Shown one piece after another: positions 54,284 to 63,137 of a DNA stretch of 64,000 nt. The stretch comes from Paenibacillus turpanensis. GTDB lineage: Bacteria > Bacillota > Bacilli > Paenibacillales > YIM-B00363. A model generated the notes under the pieces. It was given only the letters and a program-made list of their open reading frames with translations, did no database searches and was not told the origin of the DNA. A program made the position numbers and the translations under genes. Within the stretch, counting starts at the first letter, position 1, and each line of letters starts with the position of its first letter. The stretch spans positions 17,004 through 81,003 of the forward strand of contig NZ_WTLI01000025.1 in the NCBI RefSeq assembly GCF_011421635.1, given 5' to 3'.

Positions 54284-55459
54284 CTATGTTGTAAAATGAC
54301 GAATCAAACGAGCGACGCTGCGAGTGCATTCCAACACATTTTGCTCCGCATTCCGCATACACTCCTCCACGTCGGCCGGCTCACGCAATGCGGCAAAGCA
54401 GCCGGCGAAATACGGAGTCAGCTGCTCGCTCCCGCCGCCCAAGCTGCCGGAAATCAGTACCGCCCTCTTACCGGCAGCCCTCGCAAGCTCCGCCACATAA
54501 AAGGGGAGCTTGCCCTGCAAGGTCTGTCCGTCGCTTCGTCCCTCGCCGGTCAGCACCCAGTCACAGCGTCCGATCAGCGCATGCAGGCCGCATATTTGCT
54601 CTACCGCCTGTGCGCCGGAAATGATCCTTCCGCCGATCGCTAGAAGAGCAAAGCCGAGCCCGCCGGCGGCCCCCGCCCCAGCCAATTCCCGCAGCCGCAT
54701 AGGTAGATCGCCTGCTCGTGAATTAAGCTTCATAACGTTAGCGGCTTCGAACTCCAACAGCTCCGCATATCTGCACATGGCTTCGTCCCATTCGGCCAGC
54801 TCATGGGCCGCCGCCCCCTTCTGCGGAGCGAACACATACGATGCCCCCTCCGGACCCAATAGAGCATTCCGTACATCCGATGCGATCACCAATTCGCACT
54901 CAGCAAGCCTCGGATCAAGCTGTTGAAGTGACAGCGAAGTAATACCAAACAAATCTGCACCGAAGCCCTGCAGCGACCGCTCATCCGGCGCCAAAGCCTG
55001 CGCCCCTAGTGCACAAAGCATGCCCAGACCGCCGTCATTCGTTGCGCTGCCTCCTAGACCAATCAACATGCGACGAATGCCCTGATCCAGCGCAATGCGA
55101 ATCATTTCGCCTAAGCCTCGTGTCGTTGTAAATCGCGGATTCCTGCGATCCTTCGGTACCATAGTCAGACCGCAAATATTGGCCGCTTCGATAACGGCCC
55201 CCGGCCCCCGTTCATCCGTGAAGGTCCCAAAATAGGTTTCCACCGCTTCTCCGAGCGGACCTGTCACCTTCGCTTCGATGCGCCTTCCTCCCGTTGCACG
55301 AAGCACCGCGTCGACAGTTCCTTCTCCGCCGTCTGCCATCGGAATAATGTGGATGATAGCATCCGGCAGTTCGCTTTGCAGTGCCTTTGCCATCGTCTCG
55401 CCTACCTGAACGGCGGTGAGGCTGCCTTTGTACGAATCTGGAGCGACTACTATGTTCAC
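54284..55459 (-). CDS. glxK: Glycerate kinase
   Basis: 391 residues, the usual length of the GlxK/GarK family. N-terminal IVVAPDSYKGSLTAVQVGE, then IPMADGGEGTVDA, GGSATNDGGLGML, and CDWVLTGEGRSDGQTLQGK near residue 300 are the family blocks. It phosphorylates D-glycerate (2- or 3-position, not decided by sequence). GTG start after GAGGGGG. First gene of the two-gene unit with the hydroxyacid dehydrogenase. Confidence 0.93.
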   Translation of the reverse strand: MNIVVAPDSYKGSLTAVQVGETMAKALQSELPDAIIHIIPMADGGEGTVDAVLRATGGRRIEAKVTGPLGEAVETYFGTFTDERGPGAVIEAANICGLTMVPKDRRNPRFTTTRGLGEMIRIALDQGIRRMLIGLGGSATNDGGLGMLCALGAQALAPDERSLQGFGADLFGITSLSLQQLDPRLAECELVIASDVRNALLGPEGASYVFAPQKGAAAHELAEWDEAMCRYAELLEFEAANVMKLNSRAGDLPMRLRELAGAGAAGGLGFALLAIGGRIISGAQAVEQICGLHALIGRCDWVLTGEGRSDGQTLQGKLPFYVAELARAAGKRAVLISGSLGGGSEQLTPYFAGCFAALREPADVEECMRNAEQNVLECTRSVARLIRHFTT

Positions 55460-55605
55460 CTTCTTGCTGCCCCCTCATTTATTTAATAGTATTAAACACT
55501 TTTATTAATGTAGTTAATTATAGTCAAATCATGAAATTCGAATATTGTTCAGCTTAAACAATAGCGACCAAGCCTTAGCCTCAAGAACACCTAGTCCCGC
55601 TGCGT
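55460..55605. other. Intergenic, no gene seen
   Basis: AT-rich stretch with ATTTAATAGTATTAAAC and TTAATTATAG runs; likely the glycerate-kinase promoter region on the minus strand. Confidence 0.35.
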
Positions 55606-56139
55606 TCAGCGGCCTTCTTCCAGCTCTATCAGGTACAAGTTCAGCTTGCCCTTATCCCGCTCCGTAGAAAACAAAATCTTCTCGCTGTTCCAGCTAAATG
55701 TTGGATGAGGATGGGTACGATTATAGTACCATGACGTATGATGTGTGCAAAGCACGGTCGGCTCCGGCTTTTCCTGCTGCAAATCAATCAGCACCAAATC
55801 ATCAACCGTATCCCCGATCAGCAAGGAATTGTCGTTATTCGCGTGATAATGATTGCAGTAATAAGGCATATCGATCGTTCGCAGCAACTCGCCCTTTTTA
55901 TCGGCTAAACCGACATATGGAATTTGCTCCACATCCGGCATCGCTTCGGCTACCGCCTGTGTACGGTCAGAGGTGATCGTTCCGTCATGGCCTTTTCTGC
56001 GGTTATCAAAGCAACAGATATTTGCGTTTCCAACAATACCCTTTTGGCAAAAAAATAAATTTTTTATGAAGCATCCGTGTCTAGAAAACCAAAAAAGTCC
56101 TTCGAGACCAATGGTTTCGAAAGACTTTATCGCCTTCAC
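55606..56139 (-). pseudogene. Oligogalacturonate lyase remnant (C-terminal part)
   Basis: The frame stays open for 177 codons, but only the C-terminal ~115 residues look like a protein: YCNHYHANNDNSLLIGD, CTHHTSWYYNRTHPHPTFSW and KILFSTERDKGKLNLYLIEL match the pattern of the beta-propeller oligogalacturonate lyases (about 380-390 residues when complete). The first ~50 residues include a terminator hairpin (56094-56128) and have no start signal. So the 5' two thirds are missing: a degraded pectin-degradation gene. The short TA-rich stretches before it show no IS ends. Confidence 0.65.
56091..56128 (-). terminator. Intrinsic terminator of the exporter pair
   Basis: Minus strand: 16-bp arms (56113-56128 with 56094-56109, two G-U pairs), 3-nt loop, then TTTTTT. 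It lies 57 bases after the stop of the ThrE-C gene. Confidence 0.8.
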
Positions 56140-56184
56140 TTTTAGAGAGCCAAGGCATTTCCTAGAGCGATCTGCCCTATAAAT

Positions 56185-56616
56185 TTACCGAGCTTTCCGC
56201 TGAAATAACTGATGAATGACCTCCGAGCACACTAACCCAACGGCAATCGCACCCGAGATTAAAAACGCTTGCGCCGCTGTTCCCAGCGCTTCCGGATACT
56301 CCTTCAAAACGAAAAAACGCATCGCCTCGTACGCAAGCCCTCCGGGAACAAGCGGAATAACCCCCGAAATACTGTACACGATGATAGGCGTCCGATAAAT
56401 TTTGGAAAAGGCATGACTTATCGCCGTAACGACAAAGGAAGCGATTAAGGTGGACACGATCGCGTCAAAGCGGAACGAGCAAACCATATACGTAAGCCAG
56501 CCCGCCATGCCGACAAAACCGCAGTGTATGATGGATGATCGCGGTGCATAAAACAGAATCCCAAAGCCTGCGGAAGCTAAAAAGCTGGTAAGAGCATGTG
56601 TTGCCATCATTGTCAT
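56185..56616 (-). CDS. Threonine/serine exporter-like, C-terminal half (DUF3815/ThrE_2)
   Basis: 143 residues, four membrane helices (about 8-25, 30-50, 55-80, 115-138). This matches the small half of split ThrE exporters (E. coli YjjB). It follows the other half by 18 bases, with GGAGGAGG before its ATG. The complete pair exports small amino acids or, as YjjPB, succinate-type acids. Confidence 0.87.
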   Translation of the reverse strand: MTMMATHALTSFLASAGFGILFYAPRSSIIHCGFVGMAGWLTYMVCSFRFDAIVSTLIASFVVTAISHAFSKIYRTPIIVYSISGVIPLVPGGLAYEAMRFFVLKEYPEALGTAAQAFLISGAIAVGLVCSEVIHQLFQRKAR

Positions 56617-56634
56617 ATGTAGAACCTCCTCCAG

Positions 56635-57390
56635 TTACCCGAACCAGCTTAAGACTACCGCGATTCCCGTGCCAATCGCGAACGCGGTCAGGAACGCTTC
56701 CGCGCCCTTCGACAGACCAGAAACGAGATGTCCCGCCATCAAATCGCGTACCGCGTTCGTGATGAGCAGTCCGGGAACGAGCGGCATGACCGAGCCGATG
56801 ACGATCTTATCGTACTGCGTGCCTGCTCCAACATACACAAACAAGCTTGCCAGCAATCCGATGAAGAGCGATGCCGAAAACTCGGCGAAAAACTTAATAT
56901 GAAGCACCTTTTGCAGGAGAATTAAGCTAAGAAACCCCAGCCCCCCAGCAGCGGCCGCGGGGATAAAATCACTCCACATGCCATTAAACATCATCATAAA
57001 GCAGCCGCTGGAAATACCGGCGACTATGGTGCTGTACCACAACGGATGCGTTTGCTTCGCTGCCTCCGCTTCTTTGAGCAGACGATACGCCTCCGGAAGT
57101 GTGACTTGCCCCGCACTGATCTGGCGGGAAATGCGGTTGACCCAGGTCACCTTGTCAAGCCGGATCGTGCGGCTGGAAATGCGCGCTAGACGTGTTTTCT
57201 CCGCGCCTTCCAGCGAAAATAAAATTGCTGTCGGTGTCACGTAGCTGTGAGCCGGTCCCGCTCCGAAGGAACGAGAAATTCGCTCCATGGTGTCCTCCAC
57301 CCGGTACGTCTCCGCCCCGTTTTCCAGCATAATTTTACCCGCTAATACACTAACCTCAATAATGTCGTTTACCCGAAGCTCGTTTTTCAA
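56635..57390 (-). CDS. Threonine/serine exporter-like, N-terminal half (DUF1212/ThrE)
   Basis: 251 residues. The N-terminal soluble part has MLENGAETYRVEDTMERI, the hallmark of ThrE/YjjP proteins, followed by five membrane helices from ~115. The first codon is probably TTG at 57390. It forms one transporter with the next gene product; the exact exported compound is unknown. Confidence 0.88.
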   Translation of the reverse strand: MKNELRVNDIIEVSVLAGKIMLENGAETYRVEDTMERISRSFGAGPAHSYVTPTAILFSLEGAEKTRLARISSRTIRLDKVTWVNRISRQISAGQVTLPEAYRLLKEAEAAKQTHPLWYSTIVAGISSGCFMMMFNGMWSDFIPAAAAGGLGFLSLILLQKVLHIKFFAEFSASLFIGLLASLFVYVGAGTQYDKIVIGSVMPLVPGLLITNAVRDLMAGHLVSGLSKGAEAFLTAFAIGTGIAVVLSWFG

Positions 57391-57500
57391 CTTATCATCA
57401 TCCCGTTCATTTTCTCATCGAAGCCCGTCTTACCATTGTACCATGAACAAGCTATGAAGCACCTCACAACAATCGATGGGGAGTCCCCCAAAGCATGAAA

Positions 57501-57528
57501 AAGGCCGCCCTCAAAACAGGGCAGCCTT
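57501..57528 (-). terminator. Intrinsic terminator of the HD-GYP gene
   Basis: Minus strand: AAGGCTGCCCT / AGGGCGGCCTT arms around CAAAAC-complement loop, then TTTTTC, nine bases past the stop. Confidence 0.85.
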
Positions 57529-57536
57529 CACATTCA

Positions 57537-58604
57537 TTAATTCGCCAAAACACGCCGAATATGGACAGAGCTTTGCTTGCTTAAATCCAAAAAGGCATCG
57601 TCAATCTGCACAAGTGGATGAATCGGGTCATGGGCGTTAATCATCACGATGATCCCGACGCGATCATCCGTAAGCTCTACCGTATTTCCTACTAAGGAGC
57701 CCATCATTTTCCCTAAAAAGATTCCGATCACCTTAGGATCAAAAGCTCCGAACCGCTGCTCATGCATTTCCTTTAAAATTTCATAAAAAGGAGACGCCAT
57801 CCGGTACGAGCGTGTGGAGGACATCGCGTGAAACACATCGGCTACCGCAACGATGCGGCTGAACAAGTCAATTTTATGAGAACGCAGCCCAAACGGATAA
57901 CCGGTCCCGTCTTCCCGCTCGTGATGCTGCAGGGCGACCAAAGCCTCCCGGTGGTTCGTTCCGACCGTCGATTTCAGCATTTCATAGCCGAAAATCGTAT
58001 GCTTTTTCATGAGGGCATATTCTTCAGCAGTTAATTTTTCCGGTTTCATCAAGATTTCGTTCGGTATTTTCATTTTACCGACATCGTGCAGCGTAGCGGC
58101 AACGGTCAGCTGCGCGATTTCGTTGCTGGGTAGGTTCATCCATTTGCCGATTAATGTCGAGAGAACCCCCACACCGATGTTATGACGGTAGGTATAATCG
58201 TCCTTAGATTGCAAGCTGGACAATACATGATACAAATCGTGTTCCTCCGATAAATCCTGCACACAAGGAAGAATTTCCTTGCGAATGTCGGATAAGGGCA
58301 GCTTGCTTGATTGCCGGATTTGATCGAATATGGTTCGCACCTGAGCAATCGCGTCGTCAACCAGCTCATGCGCATTAATTTTCTGAATGGAGTTCGGGCT
58401 GCTTCCCGCCTCTTCACCTTTCGCAGAAGCGTTGTAAACATCCAAAGCTGTCAACGTGATCCCAAGCATTTGTAAACGCTTTACATGCGACTCATTAAGA
58501 ATAGTTCCCTCAGAAAGCACTACGAGTCCATTGTCATTAAAAATGTCCCGGCGCAGAGTCCAGCCGTTGAGCTGAGCGATTGGCTGATCTTGTTTGGTTT
58601 CCAT
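57537..58604 (-). CDS. HD-GYP domain protein (cyclic-di-GMP phosphodiesterase type)
   Basis: 355 residues from the ATG at 58604 with GGTGGG seven bases upstream; a GTG four codons earlier is possible. N-terminal ~120 residues are an uncharacterised sensor region; the C-terminal HD-GYP domain has ATLHDVGKMKIPNEIL, HHEREDGTGYPFGL (the GYP box as DGTGYP) and VAVADVFHAMSS. HD-GYP proteins open c-di-GMP; all main metal ligands look present. It could counter the diguanylate cyclase at 20175-21233, far away in this window. Confidence 0.9.
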   Translation of the reverse strand: METKQDQPIAQLNGWTLRRDIFNDNGLVVLSEGTILNESHVKRLQMLGITLTALDVYNASAKGEEAGSSPNSIQKINAHELVDDAIAQVRTIFDQIRQSSKLPLSDIRKEILPCVQDLSEEHDLYHVLSSLQSKDDYTYRHNIGVGVLSTLIGKWMNLPSNEIAQLTVAATLHDVGKMKIPNEILMKPEKLTAEEYALMKKHTIFGYEMLKSTVGTNHREALVALQHHEREDGTGYPFGLRSHKIDLFSRIVAVADVFHAMSSTRSYRMASPFYEILKEMHEQRFGAFDPKVIGIFLGKMMGSLVGNTVELTDDRVGIIVMINAHDPIHPLVQIDDAFLDLSKQSSVHIRRVLAN

Positions 58605-58753
58605 GATGATTCCCACCCTATGGCGTTAAGTTCAACAACTAGAAAAATTCGACATTTATTTCTATTAAAATATCACAAATAGAGACAAATTCATACATTT
58701 ATTTTTATATTTCTCATTCTTTTTTGAGAATCTTTCCGTTGCAGCCGCAAAAC

Positions 58754-58782
58754 AAAAAAGGCACAATTCTAGATTGTGCCTT
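58754..58782 (-). terminator. Intrinsic terminator of the SLH-protein gene
   Basis: AAGGCACAAT / ATTGTGCCTT (58758-58767, 58773-58782), five-nt loop, TTTTTTG tail on the minus strand. Confidence 0.85.
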
Positions 58783-58832
58783 GATACACTAACGTATGAG
58801 TCTGTCGATGTTGATGGGTGTCCGTTCGGTGA

Positions 58833-59969
58833 TTACTCTTCCCGCTCTTCTTCCTTATCCTTCTCATCCGATTCTTTTTTCTTTTTCTTCTTTTTTTCTT
58901 TTTCCTTCTCTTTCTTTCTCTCTTTTTCTTTTTCTTTCTCTTTTTCCTCTTCCTTCTTATCCTTCAGGTCGTCGTCTTCCTTCTTTTTGTCCTCTTTCCC
59001 TGTTTCCATGATGCTCGCTTCAAGTACGACTTGGTCTTGAACCGTTGCGATCACGTAATCTCCTTCAAGAATTTGTGTCGCTGTCACGAATCGATCTTGA
59101 AAAGACACCACAAGCTCAGGTGAAATATCGAAAGAAATCTCCTCTCCCTCTGAAGCCTCCATAACCAGAGTACCTAGAGCTTCCGTGCCATACACACGTT
59201 CCGTCACGCCTGCAGCCTGATCGCCAAAGGAAATCGAAATAACCTTGCCCTTGCGAACTTCAGCACCCGTTTGGGTTAATAGATTCCCGTTTGTACGGTC
59301 CAGAAGCGCCGCCATTTCAGCTCGCGTAACCGGTTTTTTCGGCTGAAACGTGCCATCCGGGTAACCCCCTACGATGCCCTGCTCCGCCGCTACATTTACA
59401 TAACCAACCGCCCCAGCCGGTATATCCTTCGCGTCCCGAAAGTCCGTTGCGGTAGTCATTGCCGCGAACGCCTCTTCCTGAAGTCCGAGCGCCTTTACCA
59501 GCAAGCCCGAAACCCAAATACGACTGGCCGGTTTTTCCGGATGAAGATGCTCTTCAGACACATCAAACAGTCCGTGCTGGAGTGCTGTGACGATATAGCC
59601 TTTTGCCCAGCTGTATTTTTCATCAATCATAGAAGCATCTTTGAAAAGAAGTGAACCGCTGGCACCCTTCGCCTCCTCTTCTAACCCCATCAACCGTACG
59701 GCCATGATCACAGCCTCAACGCGAGTCACAGGCTGATTCGGGCGAAAACTTCCGTCTTCGTAGCCGGAAATAACTTTCTTATGTTTCATTTTTCCGATAA
59801 ATGAAGTTGCCCAAGCTGCTTCGTTAGCATCGATAAATTCCAACTGGACCGATGCTCTCTCCTCTGGAGCATCCTGCTCTTCCGAAGCTTGCGCCGTTTG
59901 AAAGCCGGATATGGATGCGGAAGCGAAAGCCAAAAGCAGTGTGCATACAACGAAACGATGTTTGTTCAT
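58833..59969 (-). CDS. S-layer-homology surface protein with Lys/Glu-rich tail
   Basis: 378 residues. Signal peptide (cleaved after AQA near 28), then three SLH repeats at ~45-110, 110-170 and 175-235 (VISGYEDGSFRPNQPVTRVEA; the third has GYPDGTFQPKKPVTRAE), which bind pyruvylated cell-wall polymer. After ~95 residues of beta-rich sequence the last ~50 residues are almost only K, E, D and R (EKEKEKERKKEKEKE). That tail is encoded by an 87-base all-purine run. The tail could form a stiff single alpha helix or a charged wall-associated brush. Confidence 0.9.
   Translation of the reverse strand: MNKHRFVVCTLLLAFASASISGFQTAQASEEQDAPEERASVQLEFIDANEAAWATSFIGKMKHKKVISGYEDGSFRPNQPVTRVEAVIMAVRLMGLEEEAKGASGSLLFKDASMIDEKYSWAKGYIVTALQHGLFDVSEEHLHPEKPASRIWVSGLLVKALGLQEEAFAAMTTATDFRDAKDIPAGAVGYVNVAAEQGIVGGYPDGTFQPKKPVTRAEMAALLDRTNGNLLTQTGAEVRKGKVISISFGDQAAGVTERVYGTEALGTLVMEASEGEEISFDISPELVVSFQDRFVTATQILEGDYVIATVQDQVVLEASIMETGKEDKKKEDDDLKDKKEEEKEKEKEKERKKEKEKEKKKKKKKESDEKDKEEEREE
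58872..58958. repeat. 87-base pure pyrimidine tract (purine on coding strand)
   Basis: From 58872 to 58958 the plus strand has only C and T, mostly in TTTTTC/TTTCTC units; it encodes the charged tail of the SLH protein. Such tracts slip during replication and can form triplex DNA. Confidence 0.85.
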
Positions 59970-60028
59970 GATGTAATCCCACCTATGTACGTTTTTCTGT
60001 CTGAACAGGCAGTGCAGGCCGAAACGTT

Positions 60029-60062
60029 AAAAAAGCTTGTCTATGCGGCCATAGACAAGCTT
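60029..60062 (-). terminator. Intrinsic terminator of the sigma-fusion gene
   Basis: Perfect 13-bp arms AAGCTTGTCTATG / CATAGACAAGCTT (60033-60045, 60050-60062), four-nt loop, then TTTTTT on the minus strand. It is about 195 bases after the stop at 60257, so a 3' UTR of ~200 nt lies between. Confidence 0.8.
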
Positions 60063-60256
60063 CAAACTAGCTCTGAAAGCTCCACGGCAGCTGGCTGGCA
60101 TCGTATTTCTACATTAGCCCCTGTAGCTTTGCGTCATTGCCTTTCGGCAATTTTGCCTTGATCAAGTTATATGTCTTTATCATAACACAACGAACAACAT
60201 TATGACAATATTCGACACATATCTCCAAAATATTTATTATAATAAACCAACGCTGC

Positions 60257-62050
60257 TCATTCGACTTCCAAATCGTCTACTTCCGTAAGCAGCTGCTCCA
60301 GCAAACCTACAGCCGTTTTCTCGAGTTCATACACCTCTTGCAGCACAGCAATCGCCGCTTGCGCCTGCGCCTCCTCATTTGGTGCTCCGCCCGCCGGAAA
60401 TGGAAACCGCACACAGAGATCCGCTAATTGATCTGCAATCTGCTCGTAAGTCGCTGACGCTTCACGGCATAGCCCCCTGATTTGCTGGCTGCGCTCTCCA
60501 TCGCCCTTCCAGCTTTCCGACAACTCCTTCAAGAAAGCGGCCCCCTGTGCTCTTGCCTCTTGTATAACGGCCGCATTATATGCGTTTCCGTTCGGCTCAA
60601 TGTTCCCGGCCCGGAATGCCTCCATCCACGTCTCATAAGCCTTGAGACCGTGAACACAATCCTCAAATCCGGATTCCCGGCCATGATAGTGGTCAAGAAT
60701 CAGACGAAGAGCGCCGCGAATCCGCTCCGTAGTGGAGATCTCTATCGTTCCGTCCAACGCGAGCACGAACAAATCTTCTAGAATGCCACGTCCCAAATGT
60801 TCAAAGGCAACGTTACCTTTCTTCCCGCACTCTAGGACATGCAGCTCCTGCTTCTCATCGTCATATCCGTCGGCGATCCCAAACTCCGGAATAAACATAT
60901 CCCACGTAAGAACCGGAAGCCCCTTGTCAATGGAGCTGTGAATGAGCTCCAGCGCAGCTGGAAGCATACTGTGCAGCTGCCTTTTAAGCTTAGCCTCCGG
61001 TGTAAGCAGCCTGGGATCGACTAAATTCGCGTTCGGTCCGGCCTCCCCCTTCAGCCCTTCCACCATGCGGGCGCGAAACCCGAGATTACGCAGCCCCTCG
61101 GTGAATAATCGGTTGAAATGAAAGCTTGTCGGTCCAGCAATGTGCACCGTGTTTGGATATATCGTAATGCGGAAAGCAAGACCGGTCATCCCCATAATAT
61201 ACGGAAGTGAATAATGCTGATCCGTATACGAAAATAGCTGCTGCAGCGCTGTTCCCGCCGAAGTCCACGAGCACTTCCCTTGAAGCAGTTGTTTTGGCGA
61301 TAATTGAACCTTTTTCATTGATACAAGCTCCCTTCGAGATTCCATGTAATGATCTACAACCACGCGAATATGCTGCTGAATCACTTTTTTCCGAGACCTG
61401 GACAAAATCTGGTACACGTTCGCCGTTGTGAGCTGCGAGGCTTCGGCAATTTCCATTGGCGATAGCTGCTCGAATACATGCGACTCAAAAATACGGCGTT
61501 CTTTCGGGGACAAGCAGTACACGATTTCTTTGATCATATTCACCGTTTCTTGGCGCAAAAGTTGCAGCTCCGGATTCAAGCCTCCTGCGGCTTCTTTGTC
61601 TCGAGTGGACATACGGCGAAAAATAGCCTCCATGTCCATCGAACCTTCCTCCGATGAATGCTCGTTATTCCCCTCCATCAGCTCGGAAAACAGCTTTTCC
61701 CTTGAACCCGATCTTCGCTTCAGCTTCGAATATGCTTGATTACGCACAATTCGCTGCAGCCAAGGCAGAAAGCGGCTCGGATCAGTCAAAGAACCGAGAT
61801 GCAGAAAAGCCCGAATGACCGCGTCCTGCACAATGTCTTCGGCATGAAAGGTCTCTCTCGTGAGAGTACGGGCATAACCGAATGCCTGCGCCCGATGCCT
61901 GCGGATCAGCTCGGCAAAAGCCTCTTGCTCGCCCTGCTGAGCAAGCCGGACGAGCATTTGATCGTCCATTTCCTCCATAAGGGGATTCACAGCCGGAGTG
62001 TCTGTTGTCTCCTGTTGATCCAAGCTAGGGTCAAGGGATTTGTGATTCAC
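60257..62050 (-). CDS. ECF-type sigma factor fused to a papain-like/BtrH-like C-terminal domain
   Basis: 597 residues from the GTG at 62050, six bases after GAGGTG. Sigma region 2 at ~35-120 (RLAQQGEQEAFAELIRRH; AEDIVQDAVIRAF; FLPWLQRIVRNQAY), region 4 at ~165-235 (CLSPKERRIFESHVFEQLSPMEIAE and HTH TTANVYQILSRSRKK). The remaining ~350 residues begin LQGKCSWTSAGTALQQLF, a Cys-centred start of BtrH-N/C39-like folds, and contain LPVLTWDMFIPEFGIADGYDDE, a region resembling the later Asp-bearing strand of those enzymes, then a helical tail. No anti-sigma gene is adjacent, so the fused domain may be the sensor. Transcribed alone and ended by its own terminator. Confidence 0.8.
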   Translation of the reverse strand: MNHKSLDPSLDQQETTDTPAVNPLMEEMDDQMLVRLAQQGEQEAFAELIRRHRAQAFGYARTLTRETFHAEDIVQDAVIRAFLHLGSLTDPSRFLPWLQRIVRNQAYSKLKRRSGSREKLFSELMEGNNEHSSEEGSMDMEAIFRRMSTRDKEAAGGLNPELQLLRQETVNMIKEIVYCLSPKERRIFESHVFEQLSPMEIAEASQLTTANVYQILSRSRKKVIQQHIRVVVDHYMESRRELVSMKKVQLSPKQLLQGKCSWTSAGTALQQLFSYTDQHYSLPYIMGMTGLAFRITIYPNTVHIAGPTSFHFNRLFTEGLRNLGFRARMVEGLKGEAGPNANLVDPRLLTPEAKLKRQLHSMLPAALELIHSSIDKGLPVLTWDMFIPEFGIADGYDDEKQELHVLECGKKGNVAFEHLGRGILEDLFVLALDGTIEISTTERIRGALRLILDHYHGRESGFEDCVHGLKAYETWMEAFRAGNIEPNGNAYNAAVIQEARAQGAAFLKELSESWKGDGERSQQIRGLCREASATYEQIADQLADLCVRFPFPAGGAPNEEAQAQAAIAVLQEVYELEKTAVGLLEQLLTEVDDLEVE

Positions 62051-62226
62051 TGCTAACACCTCGCGTAGAGTAGATACTTTACTGACTCGTGAAAGAAGAG
62101 ATTTCTGACAAAACAATGCAAACCATTTCGTACGTGATCACAATCTCGCAAATCATGTATGTTTGAACTTTCGTTATACTTGTACTCTCGTATACAAATT
62201 CTTGTGCCGATACCCAATTCCTGCAT

Positions 62227-62260
62227 AAAAAAAGCCAACCGAATGTTTGGTCGGCTGGCT
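62227..62260 (-). terminator. Intrinsic terminator of the mqn operon
   Basis: Minus strand: AGCCAGCCGA / TCGGTTGGCT (62251-62260 with 62233-62242, one G-U pair), then TTTTTTT; 39 bases past the mqnD stop. Confidence 0.85.
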
Positions 62261-62298
62261 CTTAAGCTGTTTGCATATGACACCGGATAGCTTTCGGC

Positions 62299-63135
62299 TT
62301 ATGATTTGTTGCGAAGCAGAGCCATATCGAATTGAGGCACGAGCCCTTCTTCTACAGCTCGTCCAAGCAAAGCTTCGACGGCATTATATCCGGCCTCGCC
62401 GAGATTTGCCGTAAATTCATTCACATACAAGTCAATATGGGACTTGGCTACCTCAGGCGACATCTCCTGTGCATGCTCCATCACATACTGCTTGGAAAGC
62501 TCGGGGTTCGCCCACGCATACTGAACAGAGGCGCGGATCCATCCTTCAAGCGCAGCCAAATCTAAGGATCGGCGGGCAATAATCGCGCCAAGCGGGATCG
62601 GTAATTTCGTGTCGCTCTCCCACCAGCTGCCCATATCCGCTACCAGCTTCAGGCCATAGGACGAATACGTAAATCGTGCCTCATGAATAACCAGTCCCGC
62701 ATCAATCTTCCCATCGCGTACGGCAGGCATAATCTCGTGAAACGGCATCACGATAATTTCACCGACGCCTCCCGGCACCTGCTGCGCCGCCCATAGGCGG
62801 AATAACAAATACGCCGTCGAACGTTCGCTTGGCACCGCGACCCGGCGTCCGGCAAGCCATGCCGGATCCCGCTGCTCCTGCGTCAGCAGCAGCGGACCGC
62901 AGCCCCGGCCTAGGGCACCGCCGCATGGCAGCAGCGCATATTCGGAAAGCACCCACGGCAGCGCCGCATAAGAGATTTTCATGACCTCCAGCCCACCGGG
63001 CTGAGTCGCTAGTGTATTGGTGATGTTAATATCCGCATAGGTCACCTTAAAATCAGGCGCGCCGGGAATCAAACCATGCACAAGGGCATGGAATACAAAG
63101 GTATCGTTTGGACAAGGCGAAAAAGCGATTTGCAT
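62299..63135 (-). CDS. mqnD: 1,4-dihydroxy-6-naphthoate synthase
   Basis: 278 residues, normal family length. N-terminal AFSPCPNDTFVFHALVHG is the MqnD signature; VMKISYAALPWVLSEYALLPCGGALG and VVIHEARFTYSSYGL (His/Glu for substrate) follow. It converts cyclic de-hypoxanthine futalosine to the dihydroxynaphthoate ring of menaquinone in the futalosine route. It begins two bases after the mqnB stop. Shows that this organism uses the futalosine pathway rather than only the classical Men route. Confidence 0.93.
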   Translation of the reverse strand: MQIAFSPCPNDTFVFHALVHGLIPGAPDFKVTYADINITNTLATQPGGLEVMKISYAALPWVLSEYALLPCGGALGRGCGPLLLTQEQRDPAWLAGRRVAVPSERSTAYLLFRLWAAQQVPGGVGEIIVMPFHEIMPAVRDGKIDAGLVIHEARFTYSSYGLKLVADMGSWWESDTKLPIPLGAIIARRSLDLAALEGWIRASVQYAWANPELSKQYVMEHAQEMSPEVAKSHIDLYVNEFTANLGEAGYNAVEALLGRAVEEGLVPQFDMALLRNKS

Positions 63136-63137
63136 GT

